Assembly (NCBI GenBank): GCA_026224775.1
Contig: JAMFRP010000038.1
Span: 186,001 to 250,000, forward strand
Direction of reading: 5' to 3'
DNA from: Bacteroidota bacterium
GTDB lineage: Bacteria; Bacteroidota; Bacteroidia; Sphingobacteriales; Sphingobacteriaceae
DNA: 64,000 bases
How positions within the stretch are numbered: the stretch's first letter is position 1; each line of letters starts with the position of its first letter. A program made the position numbers and the translations under genes. Below, piece after piece: positions 26,269 to 34,383 of this stretch. The notes beneath the pieces are model-generated. The model did no database searches. It was not told where the DNA came from and saw only the letters and a list, made by a program, of their open reading frames with translations.

Positions 26269-26853
26269 ATGGATTTTCAATTGCAAAGTGATCAGGATTT
26301 AATCCATCTATACATCACGGGCGAAGAGGCCGGATTAGTGGAGTTAATACGTCGATATCAATCTAAAATTTATACCTCCATATATTTACTGGTAAAAGAT
26401 GAGTACCTCGCCGAGGATATTTTTCAGGATACCTTTATCAAAGTCATCAACACGTTAAAGGCCGGGAAATATAATGAAGAAGGTAAGTTTTTACCCTGGG
26501 TTACCCGTATAGCGCACAATTTAGTGATTGACCATTTCCGCCGTGAAAAGCGCGCGCCAATGGTTAGTAATGGCGACGACTTCGATATTTTTGAAGTATT
26601 AGGCAATTATGATGAAAGCACCGAGGACCGCATGGTTCGCGAGCAAACACATAAAGATCTTAAAGCCCTTATCCAACTTTTACCATCCGAACAAAAAGAA
26701 GTACTCATCATGCGCCACTTTGGCGACCTGAGTTTCAAGGAGATAGCTGATATTACCGATGTTAGCATCAATACCGCGTTAGGCCGTATGCGTTACGCCC
26801 TAAACAACCTGCGTAAAATGATGCAGGGTAGAGAGCTTAGCTTGAAGAATTAA
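26269..26853 (+). CDS. RNA polymerase sigma-70 factor, ECF subfamily
   Basis: 194 residues. Region 2 is at about 20-95 (YLAEDIFQDTFIKVIN, FLPWVTRIAHNLVIDHFRREKR) and region 4 at about 125-185 (LPSEQKEVLIMRHFGDLSFKEIA and DVSINTALGRMRYAL). The length and layout are those of a standalone ECF factor. No anti-sigma gene follows; the next gene encodes a 66-residue protein. Many Bacteroidota have such sigma factors of unknown signal. Its stop codon overlaps the start of a terminator-like palindrome. Confidence 0.93.
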   Translation: MDFQLQSDQDLIHLYITGEEAGLVELIRRYQSKIYTSIYLLVKDEYLAEDIFQDTFIKVINTLKAGKYNEEGKFLPWVTRIAHNLVIDHFRREKRAPMVSNGDDFDIFEVLGNYDESTEDRMVREQTHKDLKALIQLLPSEQKEVLIMRHFGDLSFKEIADITDVSINTALGRMRYALNNLRKMMQGRELSLKN

Positions 26854-26885
26854 TTTCATGAAATTTTCATGAAATTTTTTTTATA
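26852..26885 (+). terminator. AT-rich palindrome and T run after the sigma factor gene
   Basis: AATTTCATGAAA and TTTCATGAAATT are 12-bp arms with a one-base spacer, followed by a run of eight T. The left arm overlaps the TAA stop codon. Confidence 0.6.
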
Positions 26886-26947
26886 GTTAATAAAATATTA
26901 CTTCCGGGCTTGCGTTTAATACTTGTACTTTAAACATTAACAAGCTT

Positions 26948-27148
26948 ATGGGTGAAACCTTTACAAACTCTTTAAACACGATCATTAAAAACGCGCAGAT
27001 GAAAGACAGGGAAGTACAAGAAAACCTGGATGCGGATGATTTGATCTTCTATCATTCCATCCGTGCGGATTTGGATCTTTTGAAAAAGAAACCAAAACTG
27101 CATACGATCCATTACATATTGGATTATTCCAAAAGTCTGCGTAGCTAG
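26948..27148 (+). CDS. Small hypothetical protein, 66 residues
   Basis: A charged, helical, probably cytosolic protein with no known family. It has no signal peptide or membrane segment. Features: MGETFTNSLNTIIKNAQ, then a K/D-rich helix and LHTIHYILDYSKSL. It has its own stop followed by a strong terminator, and no better frame covers this interval. It lies 94 bp after the ECF sigma gene and could be a partner of it, but nothing proves that. Confidence 0.55.
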   Translation: MGETFTNSLNTIIKNAQMKDREVQENLDADDLIFYHSIRADLDLLKKKPKLHTIHYILDYSKSLRS

Positions 27149-27170
27149 TTGACTCAAAAGAAATTACGAA

Positions 27171-27217
27171 GCCCGGTGAAATTTAGGACAACTAAATTAT
27201 ACCGGGCCTCTTTTTTT
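27171..27217 (+). terminator. Strong intrinsic terminator after the 66-residue ORF
   Basis: GCCCGGT at 27171 pairs with ACCGGGC at 27201, and inside it AATTTAG pairs with CTAAATT. Seven or more T residues follow. Confidence 0.9.
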
Positions 27218-27249
27218 AATTATTTTCGACGGCACACTACCATTCAACC

Positions 27250-28002
27250 ATGTTAAAGCAAGAACGCTACCGCCATTTTGTAGATTACTTTTCAAAAAAC
27301 CAACCCAATGCAGTTACCGAGCTGCATTACGGTAGTCCGTTTCAGCTATTAATAGCTGTTATTCTATCTGCCCAATGCACCGATAAACGCATTAACCAGG
27401 TGACCCCTGCCCTGTTCGAGCATTTCCCAACACCCGAAAGCCTGGCAGCCTCCACACCAGAAGAAGTTTTCACCTACATACGCAGTGTAAGCTATCCAAA
27501 TAACAAAGCCAAACACCTGGTAGGCATGGCAAAAATACTGGTCGACGTATTTCATAACGAAGTACCCTCCGACATCGACCAACTGCAAAAAATGCCCGGC
27601 GTAGGTCGTAAAACTGCAAACGTAATTGCTTCCGTAGTTTATGACGCACCAGCCATTGCTGTTGATACCCACGTTTTCCGTGTAGCCAATCGCATAGGCC
27701 TAACCACCAATGCCCGCACACCGCTGGCTGTTGAAAAGCAATTAGTAGAGTATCTGCCACAAGAAACTTTAGCCATCGCCCATCACTGGCTTATATTGCA
27801 TGGCCGCTACATCTGCGTTGCCCGCAGCCCAAAATGCGATATTTGCCCGCTAACCTGGTTTTGCAAATACTACTCCCGCACCCACACCGAAAGCTACCTG
27901 CAAAAAGAGGAGGCGGCGAAAGCGAAGAAAGTAAAAGACCAGAAAAAGAAGAAATCTTTAGATGCGATAAGTAAGGAGTTGAAGAAGCGGAGTGTAAAAT
28001 AA
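27250..28002 (+). CDS. nth: Endonuclease III (DNA glycosylase / AP lyase)
   Basis: Removes oxidised pyrimidines and nicks at AP sites. The 250 residues contain the HhH motif LQKMPGVGRKTANVI with catalytic K121, D139 in AVDTHVFRVANRIGL, and the iron-sulfur cluster C189-x6-C196-x2-C199-x5-C205. A lysine- and glutamate-rich tail of about 30 residues (AAKAKKVKDQKKKKS) extends beyond the usual end near 215. It is a single gene behind a strong terminator and ends in a repeat-containing gap. Confidence 0.96.
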   Translation: MLKQERYRHFVDYFSKNQPNAVTELHYGSPFQLLIAVILSAQCTDKRINQVTPALFEHFPTPESLAASTPEEVFTYIRSVSYPNNKAKHLVGMAKILVDVFHNEVPSDIDQLQKMPGVGRKTANVIASVVYDAPAIAVDTHVFRVANRIGLTTNARTPLAVEKQLVEYLPQETLAIAHHWLILHGRYICVARSPKCDICPLTWFCKYYSRTHTESYLQKEEAAKAKKVKDQKKKKSLDAISKELKKRSVK

Positions 28003-28017
28003 TTCTCGTCCCCATTG

Positions 28018-28118
28018 TCATATTTCGACCGGAGGAAGAAACTATCTCTTGAGCGACAGCGAAAAATCTTCTGCGACTTGCATCTATACTATGTCATTGC
28101 GAGGAACGAAGCAATCGC
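28018..28118. repeat. Repeat remnants between nth and the MocR gene
   Basis: One TCGACCGGAGG-type unit near 28027, a degraded GAGCGACAGCGAAAAATCTTC unit and one GTCATTGCGAGGAACGAAGC unit (28093-28118) lie side by side. They match elements at 10.55, 17.0 and 20.9 kb. Confidence 0.6.
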
Positions 28119-28124
28119 GAACTT

Positions 28125-29570
28125 TTATTTCATCATCCCCCTTATCAACTCTCCTAAAACCTTAAAACTATTCTCCAACACTTCATCATAAGGCCTGCCA
28201 AAGCTTATCCTTATAAAATTGGTAAAACGCGCATCGGTACTAAAAATTTGCCCGGGCGCTATGCTGATATTTTGCGCCATGGCGGCCTGGTAAAGTTCAA
28301 AAGCATTAATACTTTTATCCAGTTCAATCCATAAAGCATAACCACCTTGCGGCTGACTTATTTTTGTATCAGGCGGAAAATATTGGGCAATACCCTGCAT
28401 ATAATGCTGGCATTGGGTATATAAAGCCTTGCGCAGATTACGCATGTGCAGGTCGTATCGCCCGGTTTCAAAAAAGTGAGCAATGGCAGCCTGCGTAGGT
28501 GTAGCCGAGCTGATGGTATGCATCAGCTTTAAACTTAATATCTGCTCCTTAAACTTGCCCGGTATACACCACCCAACCCTATAGCCCGGCGCAAGTGATT
28601 TTGAAACCGAAGAGCATAACATCACCATCCCCTCCGTATCATAACTTTTGCAGGTGCGCGGGCGACTTTTACCAAAATAGATCTCCCCATAAATATCATC
28701 CTCAATCAATGGAATTTGTTTCTTCGCCAGTAACTTTACCAGTTGTTGCTTGCGTTCATCGGGCATGCAACTACCTATCGGGTTGCTAAAATTGGTTACA
28801 AACAGGCAGGCATTGACAGTCACCTTTTCCATTGCTTGTTCTAAATAAGCTATATCCAACCCTGTTTTTGCATCACCTGGAATCTCCAGCACATTCAAGT
28901 TCAGGCTCATCATTATGGTAAAAATGCCAAAATAGGTGGGGCTCTCAATAGCCACGGTATCGCCGGGTTTGGTAACTGCCCGCAGGCAAAATACCAGGGC
29001 TTCCATACAGCCTTGCGTGGTCACAATATCATCTTCACTTATTTGCCCTCCCCAGTTAAACGCATTTTTGGCAATCTGTTTCCGCATGTCAATATTTCCC
29101 TGCAAACTCTCATAATTAGTATTGCCATTTGGACTTTTGCGTATGGCTTCCATCATTGATTTATTCAACTTAGCCATCGGTATTAATTCCAGGGCTGGCG
29201 ACGATCGCGATAAACTTAAAACGCTATCCCCACTCATATTGCGGTAAACCATTGCTATCATTTCCACAACACTTACCTGCTCAACCTTTTTTAGCGGCGG
29301 CATCATTTCCGGCGATTTAGTATAGCGCGAAGTAGAGAACTTTACATAGTATCCCGATTTTGGCCGGGCCTCTATCATGCCCATATTTTCCAGCTCAACA
29401 TATGCCTTATAAGCTGTGCTGATACTTATCCCCTGCTCCTGGCTCAGCGCACGTACAGACGGCAGTTTATCACCACACTTTAATAGGTTTTGTTTGATCT
29501 GATTTTCAAACCGACCAACAATTTGTGTATATAAAAAATCATGATCCGTGATAGCTGTAAGTTCTTTCAT
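28125..29570 (-). CDS. MocR-type regulator: GntR DNA-binding domain fused to PLP aminotransferase
   Basis: About 481 residues. I place the start at the ATG at 29570 (MKELTAITDHDFLY); nine more codons are open upstream. The N-terminal winged helix, about residues 10-75, contains GDKLPSVRALSQEQGISISTAYKAYVELENMG. The class I aminotransferase domain follows, with VTNFSNPIGS and the PLP-lysine region SSVSKSLAPGYRVGW. MocR proteins use PLP or PLP-bound amines as effectors and often regulate a divergent neighbour; here that would be the GNAT/class V aminotransferase pair starting at 29658. The target is inferred from position only. Confidence 0.9.
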   Translation of the reverse strand: MKELTAITDHDFLYTQIVGRFENQIKQNLLKCGDKLPSVRALSQEQGISISTAYKAYVELENMGMIEARPKSGYYVKFSTSRYTKSPEMMPPLKKVEQVSVVEMIAMVYRNMSGDSVLSLSRSSPALELIPMAKLNKSMMEAIRKSPNGNTNYESLQGNIDMRKQIAKNAFNWGGQISEDDIVTTQGCMEALVFCLRAVTKPGDTVAIESPTYFGIFTIMMSLNLNVLEIPGDAKTGLDIAYLEQAMEKVTVNACLFVTNFSNPIGSCMPDERKQQLVKLLAKKQIPLIEDDIYGEIYFGKSRPRTCKSYDTEGMVMLCSSVSKSLAPGYRVGWCIPGKFKEQILSLKLMHTISSATPTQAAIAHFFETGRYDLHMRNLRKALYTQCQHYMQGIAQYFPPDTKISQPQGGYALWIELDKSINAFELYQAAMAQNISIAPGQIFSTDARFTNFIRISFGRPYDEVLENSFKVLGELIRGMMK

Positions 29571-29657
29571 AACATCTGTTATGCTCAAAATTAACAAATC
29601 TGCATCTGTTTTTATATCTCTGATTAGATTTTCTTTGTATTATAATTCATTCACGAT

Positions 29658-30140
29658 ATGGAACTACAATTCATCGATTACAAACCCGAGTATCAACCCT
29701 GGTTTGAAAAACTAAACAAAGCCTGGCTCGAAGAATATTTTGTGGTAGAGGATTTTGATAAATACGTTTTAGAAAACCCCGAAGAAGCTATTTTAAAACA
29801 AGGCGGAAAGATATATTTCGCTACAGCAGGCGACACTATTGTAGGCACCGTTGGTTTACGTTATGTAAAGGACGGTGTTTATGAGCTAACCAAAATGGCA
29901 GTCGATAAAAACTATCATGGTGGTGGCGCGGGTCAGTTTTTATGTCAGTCGTGCATTAATAAAGCACGTGAGATGGGCATGGACAGATTGGTATTATGGT
30001 CAAACCGCATACTTAAAAATGCCATACATATTTACCGTAAATTGGGTTTTACCGAAATCCCCGTATCGCCAGGCACCTATGGTCGTGCAGATATTATGAT
30101 GGAGATAAATTTTAAACAGGAAGCAGCAATTCAACATTAA
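29658..30140 (+). CDS. GNAT family N-acetyltransferase
   Basis: 160 residues. The acetyl-CoA-binding region reads LTKMAVDKNYHGGGAGQFLCQSCI (about 80-103), and the C-terminal part has NAIHIYRKLGF, typical of small GNAT enzymes. It starts 87 bp from the divergent MocR regulator, and the class V aminotransferase begins 5 bp after its stop, so these two form an operon. The acetyl acceptor is unknown. Confidence 0.87.
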   Translation: MELQFIDYKPEYQPWFEKLNKAWLEEYFVVEDFDKYVLENPEEAILKQGGKIYFATAGDTIVGTVGLRYVKDGVYELTKMAVDKNYHGGGAGQFLCQSCINKAREMGMDRLVLWSNRILKNAIHIYRKLGFTEIPVSPGTYGRADIMMEINFKQEAAIQH

Positions 30141-30145
30141 ATACT

Positions 30146-31345
30146 ATGCAAACTATCCCACTAACCGAACAGGAAATACAACAACTAAGAACCGAAACCA
30201 AAGGCACCGCCAACAGAATTCATTTCAATAATGCAGGTTGCTCTATGACAACCGATGTTGTGGTAAAAACTGTGGTAGACTATCTAAACGAAGAAGCAAG
30301 TTTCGGTGGCTACGAAACAGAAGCCAAATACAGCGAGCAATTGGATAAAACTTACAATTCCATCGCCCGACTGATTAATGCAGAAAAAGATGAAGTTGCT
30401 ATTGTAGAGAATGCAAGCACCGCATGGGCACTGGCTTTTAATGGCATCGATTTTAAACCCGGCGATGAAATCATCACTTGCGAAATGGAATACGTTACTA
30501 ATCTGATAGGCCTGGTACATGTGCAAAAAACGCAGGGTGTTAAAGTTGTATTGATCCCGAATGACGAGTATGGAAATTTCTCATTACAGGCATTAGAAGA
30601 AGCGATATCACCCAAAACAAAACTGATAGCTGTTACACATATCCCATCTTCTGCAGGCGGCATGATACCTATTGTAGAAATCGGCAAAATAGCCCGGAAG
30701 CACAATATTTTATATTTGGTTGATGCCTGCCAAAGCGCCGGACATGTTCCGTTGGATGTAAAGGAAATTGGTTGCGATATGTTGTCGGTAACCGGCCGTA
30801 AATATTTACGTGCACCACGTGGTACAGGATTTTTGTTTGTAAGAAAACCAGTACAGGATAAACTGAAACTGATATTTATGGACGGGTTCAGCACCGAATG
30901 GATAAGCGAAACCGATTATAAAATGAGAGCTGATGCCCGTCGCTTCGAGATGTATGAAAAAAACAGGGCATTGATGCTCGGTTTAGGTAAAGCTATAGAT
31001 TACGCCTTAAATATAGGCGTCGACAGGATATGGTTGCGGATACAATATCTAGCCAATACACTTCGCCAGCAATTAAACCAAATTGAAGGCATCACCGTTC
31101 ATGACTTCGGCAGTGAACAATGCGGTATAGTTACATTTACCGTAACCGGGATAGAAAGCGGGGAAGTAAAAGCCAAATTAGCACAGGATAATATCAATGT
31201 GTCGGTCGGTCTGGCAAAATCAACCTTATTCTACATGAATAAAAATCACTTAGCCAATATAGTAAGAGCCTCCGTACACTATTACAATACCGATGAAGAA
31301 ATAACAATGCTATGCACCAAATTAAAAGATATGCTAGTTAATTAA
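30146..31345 (+). CDS. Class V PLP aminotransferase (cysteine desulfurase / EgtE-like)
   Basis: 399 residues with the fold-type I layout of class V enzymes: NNAGCSMTTDVV near 28, VENASTAWALA near 87, the VTHIPSSAGGMIPI segment, aspartate in YLVDACQSAGH and the PLP lysine in LSVTGRKYLRAPRGTGFLFV. Class V includes cysteine desulfurases, isopenicillin N epimerase-like enzymes and the ergothioneine C-S lyase EgtE. An ergothioneine operon lies 2 kb away and has no EgtE, so this is a candidate for it; that is an inference. It is co-transcribed with the GNAT gene, and its last 4 bp overlap the convergent AraC gene. Confidence 0.88.
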   Translation: MQTIPLTEQEIQQLRTETKGTANRIHFNNAGCSMTTDVVVKTVVDYLNEEASFGGYETEAKYSEQLDKTYNSIARLINAEKDEVAIVENASTAWALAFNGIDFKPGDEIITCEMEYVTNLIGLVHVQKTQGVKVVLIPNDEYGNFSLQALEEAISPKTKLIAVTHIPSSAGGMIPIVEIGKIARKHNILYLVDACQSAGHVPLDVKEIGCDMLSVTGRKYLRAPRGTGFLFVRKPVQDKLKLIFMDGFSTEWISETDYKMRADARRFEMYEKNRALMLGLGKAIDYALNIGVDRIWLRIQYLANTLRQQLNQIEGITVHDFGSEQCGIVTFTVTGIESGEVKAKLAQDNINVSVGLAKSTLFYMNKNHLANIVRASVHYYNTDEEITMLCTKLKDMLVN

Positions 31346-32238
31346 GCCGAGATCGCCGGATTAATGATGTTTAAATCGCGCATAAATTTTTTGCGATAGT
31401 TTAACGGGCTCAACCCCATTTTAACTTTAAACATTTTATAAAAGTGCGATACATCGCCAAATCCACTCTCAAAAGCTATCTCCGAAATCGGCTTATCACT
31501 TTGTACCAGTTGTTGCGTAGCATAATTCAGGCGATACTCAATGATGGTTTCCATAAACGTTTTGCGGGTTATTTTTTTAAAATACTTGCAAAACGCGTTT
31601 GGGGTCATGTTGGCAACCGAGGCTGCTTTATCTAATGATACCGATTGCCTGAAATTCTCAACCAAATAAGCAAAAACAGGATTTATACGTTCCTGCTGAC
31701 TTACCGAACTTGTAGCCATACTTTGGTTTTGATCAAGCAGGATAAAATCATTAGTTACAGCAAGTTTTTGCAATACATCAAGCAGTTTTAGCAGCTTGTT
31801 AAAGTTATTTTCATCATCAGCCAGCCCTCTTAAAAGACCACTAATTTCCGCCTGGATACTGTCACCAAATTTTATGCCGCTTACCGACTTTTCAAACAGC
31901 TTGCTGATATCCTGCATTTCTGGTCGGTCAAAAAAATTCTCTCCTAAAAAATCAGTTGTAAATTGTATTACAATGGCACCGGCTTCATGTTGGGTTTGTT
32001 CAATATTGGCCAGTTTCCAGCAATGTGGCAGGTTAGGGCCTAATAGGATCAGGTCGCCGGTAAAAAAGTCTTCCATATGTGTACCCACATATCTTTTACC
32101 GCTGCCTTTTGTAATAAAAGTCAACTCATATTCCGGGTGGAAATGGTATGGACCGTCAAATTCCCACTGGTCGAATTTGCGCACCAAAAATGACTGCCGG
32201 TTACCCGGTTGCAAAACTTCAAAAGAGGCCTTGATCAT
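31342..32238 (-). CDS. AraC family transcriptional regulator with cupin N-terminus
   Basis: 298 residues. The N-terminal cupin-like sensor is at about 15-110 (PYHFHPEYELTFITKGSGKRYV with metal-type histidines). The C-terminal AraC DNA-binding domain has two helix-turn-helix motifs: VSLDKAASVANMTPNAFCKYFKK and KPISEIAFESGFGDVSHFYKMFKVKMGLSPLNYRKKF. It diverges from the PhyH gene with 126 bp between the starts, and AraC regulators commonly control the divergent gene. The ligand is unknown. Confidence 0.9.
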   Translation of the reverse strand: MIKASFEVLQPGNRQSFLVRKFDQWEFDGPYHFHPEYELTFITKGSGKRYVGTHMEDFFTGDLILLGPNLPHCWKLANIEQTQHEAGAIVIQFTTDFLGENFFDRPEMQDISKLFEKSVSGIKFGDSIQAEISGLLRGLADDENNFNKLLKLLDVLQKLAVTNDFILLDQNQSMATSSVSQQERINPVFAYLVENFRQSVSLDKAASVANMTPNAFCKYFKKITRKTFMETIIEYRLNYATQQLVQSDKPISEIAFESGFGDVSHFYKMFKVKMGLSPLNYRKKFMRDLNIINPAISA

Positions 32239-32364
32239 CGCATATCTTATTACACAAATCTAATATACAAATATAACAAGATAAAATAAACCATAATTAA
32301 ATCACTTTATTCATTTTTTAGATCGAAAAGATTATTTTACTTTGAGTTAAACTAATTAACGAAT

Positions 32365-33186
32365 ATGAATATTAGTACATCACAACTCCCTCCTTTAGAT
32401 AGTTTCAAAAGCTTATCTGCTGAAAACATTAACGAATTTCAGGCTAAAGGGCATACGCTTGTAAAGGGTATTTTATCCGCGGAAGAAATAGCCGCCTACC
32501 GCCCGGTTATTGTTGATGCTGCCGAACGTTACAATACCGAAAACCGTAAATTAGAAGATAGGGATACCTATGGCAAAGCCTTTTTACAGATCATGAACCT
32601 GTGGCAGGTTGATGCAGCAGCAAAGAAATTTGTTTTAGCCAAACGAATGGCCAAAATAGCTGCCGATTTGATGGGTGTAGAAAATGTAAGGCTATACCAC
32701 GACCAGGCTTTATTCAAAGAACCCGGCGGCGGCCCAACCCCATGGCACCAAGACCAATATTACTGGCCTATTGATACCAACAATACCGTAACCATGTGGA
32801 TGCCTTTGGTTGATATTGATGTGGACATGGGCATGCTCACTTTTGCCTCCGGATCATATAAAAATGGCGCGGTGTTTAATCACGAGATTTCTGATGAATC
32901 GGAAGCAGCCTTTGATCAATACGTTAAGGATAATAAGTTACCGATTAGTCGCGCAGAAACCATGAAAGCCGGAGATGCCACCTGGCATCGTGGTCTTACA
33001 ATACACCAGGCACCCGGTAATAAATCAAATCAGTTACGTGAAGTAATGACGGTTATTTATATAGCTGATGGTGCCCGGGTAACTCCCTACAAAAATTCAC
33101 AGCAAAAAAACGATCATCATAAATGGCTAATGGATAAACCTTTTGGCGAGTTGATTGATTCACCTTTGAATCCATTATTGCTCTGA
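32365..33186 (+). CDS. Phytanoyl-CoA dioxygenase family (Fe(II)/2-oxoglutarate) oxygenase
   Basis: 273 residues with the PhyH facial triad: H128-x-D130 in TPWHQDQYYWP and a distal histidine in the TWHRGLTIHQAPGN segment (H208 or H214). It probably hydroxylates a small molecule using iron, oxygen and 2-oxoglutarate; ectoine hydroxylase and other members share the fold. The divergent AraC gene suggests inducible expression. A C-rich repeat follows the stop. The substrate cannot be told. Confidence 0.88.
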   Translation: MNISTSQLPPLDSFKSLSAENINEFQAKGHTLVKGILSAEEIAAYRPVIVDAAERYNTENRKLEDRDTYGKAFLQIMNLWQVDAAAKKFVLAKRMAKIAADLMGVENVRLYHDQALFKEPGGGPTPWHQDQYYWPIDTNNTVTMWMPLVDIDVDMGMLTFASGSYKNGAVFNHEISDESEAAFDQYVKDNKLPISRAETMKAGDATWHRGLTIHQAPGNKSNQLREVMTVIYIADGARVTPYKNSQQKNDHHKWLMDKPFGELIDSPLNPLLL

Positions 33187-33237
33187 TTACTATATTGGTA
33201 TTCGGAAGATGAAAGAAGAAGCATCGGCCTTGTGCGA

Positions 33238-33346
33238 TTCCCGCCTCGGGGCGGGGAAGGGTGGGGTTTAGCAGATTATTTGGCGACTAAACCCCTCCCT
33301 GCCACTTCACATCCAACCGCACCCCTCCCTTGTGAGGGAATAAAAC
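33238..33346. repeat. C/G-rich inverted repeat after the PhyH gene
   Basis: AGGGTGGGGTTTAG (33258) and CTAAACCCCTCCCT (33287) form a 14-bp stem with one mismatch. Further GGGGCGGGG and ACCCCTCCCT blocks flank it. It belongs to the same broad family as the uvrA and cphB repeats and lies between convergent genes. Confidence 0.6.
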
Positions 33347-33368
33347 AGAAATGTAATCTTCCTAACGT

Positions 33369-34364
33369 TTATTCCGCTAACCAAACAGCATCAATAAACC
33401 ATTTTTTCCTATCGAAAAATATATTCTGCGGTTTAAAACCAGCTCCTGCCGCCATTTGATTGGTTTGTATCACATTATATTTTTGCGAGATCTCCATATA
33501 GATGTATTCATCTTTGGCGAAGCCAATCGTTTCCTTACCACGAATTTTCACCTGCTGATCTTCTAAACTTATCAGGTAGCTTTTGCATGATCCTGTCTCC
33601 GGATCATACGTTGGGTAATGCTCAAATTTGGCAACATCAAAATCAGCACCCAGCTCACGATTAATACGATCTAATAAGTTCAAGTTGAACCGTTTGGTAA
33701 TACCCTCTTTATCATTATAAGCAGCCAGAACTATCTTAGGATTTTTTTTCAGGTCGATACCAATTAACAACATATCGCCTTTAGAAAGGTGATTACGTAA
33801 CTGCTTACAGAAATTCTCCGCATCACTAACTGGCATATTACCAACATTCGATCCCAGGAACAAAACAACCTTACGGCGTTTAGACAAAGACGCTGCTTTT
33901 TCCAGCATATTAAAATAATCGCCATTCAAACCGGTAACCTTCAACCCCGGAAGCGAAACAGGCAGGGTCGTGTTTAAGTAGGAGATCACATTCTCAGATA
34001 TATCTATTGGCAAATAGCTAAAATTAGCTTTTTGCTCCAATAAATACTTCAGCAAAAAAGTTGATTTCATAGCATCGCCAGCGCCCAATTCTATCAGGTC
34101 GAAAGCATCGCCATTACCCATTATAGCCCGGCATATTTCAGCAGTTTGCTCCGTAAATATTTCCAGTTCGCAATTGGTTGGGTAATACTCATCGCAATTC
34201 ATCAAATCCTGAAAAAGCTTATCGCCCACCGCATCATAAAAATACTTGGAACTTAAATGCTTTGGGGTTGATTGCAAACCTTTGATAACATCGGCATAAA
34301 ACTGCTCGGTTACATCAGCCTGCTTATTTAATGGTTGCATGGTAGCAGTGTTCATATTTTTCAT
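33369..34364 (-). CDS. egtD: L-histidine N-alpha-methyltransferase EgtD
   Basis: Adds three methyl groups from S-adenosylmethionine to histidine to give hercynine, the first step of ergothioneine synthesis. The 331 residues match the family length of about 320. It shows KYFYDAVGDKLFQDLMNCDEYYPTNCE, the SAM-binding loop DLIELGAGDAMKS and LFLGSNVGNMP. It ends the six-gene minus-strand operon, 19 bp after egtB. The C-terminal region AGFKPQNIFFDRKKWF is as expected. The combination with EgtB makes the assignment firm. Confidence 0.93.
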   Translation of the reverse strand: MKNMNTATMQPLNKQADVTEQFYADVIKGLQSTPKHLSSKYFYDAVGDKLFQDLMNCDEYYPTNCELEIFTEQTAEICRAIMGNGDAFDLIELGAGDAMKSTFLLKYLLEQKANFSYLPIDISENVISYLNTTLPVSLPGLKVTGLNGDYFNMLEKAASLSKRRKVVLFLGSNVGNMPVSDAENFCKQLRNHLSKGDMLLIGIDLKKNPKIVLAAYNDKEGITKRFNLNLLDRINRELGADFDVAKFEHYPTYDPETGSCKSYLISLEDQQVKIRGKETIGFAKDEYIYMEISQKYNVIQTNQMAAGAGFKPQNIFFDRKKWFIDAVWLAE

Positions 34365-34383
34365 TAGGTTGATTAATGATTAA

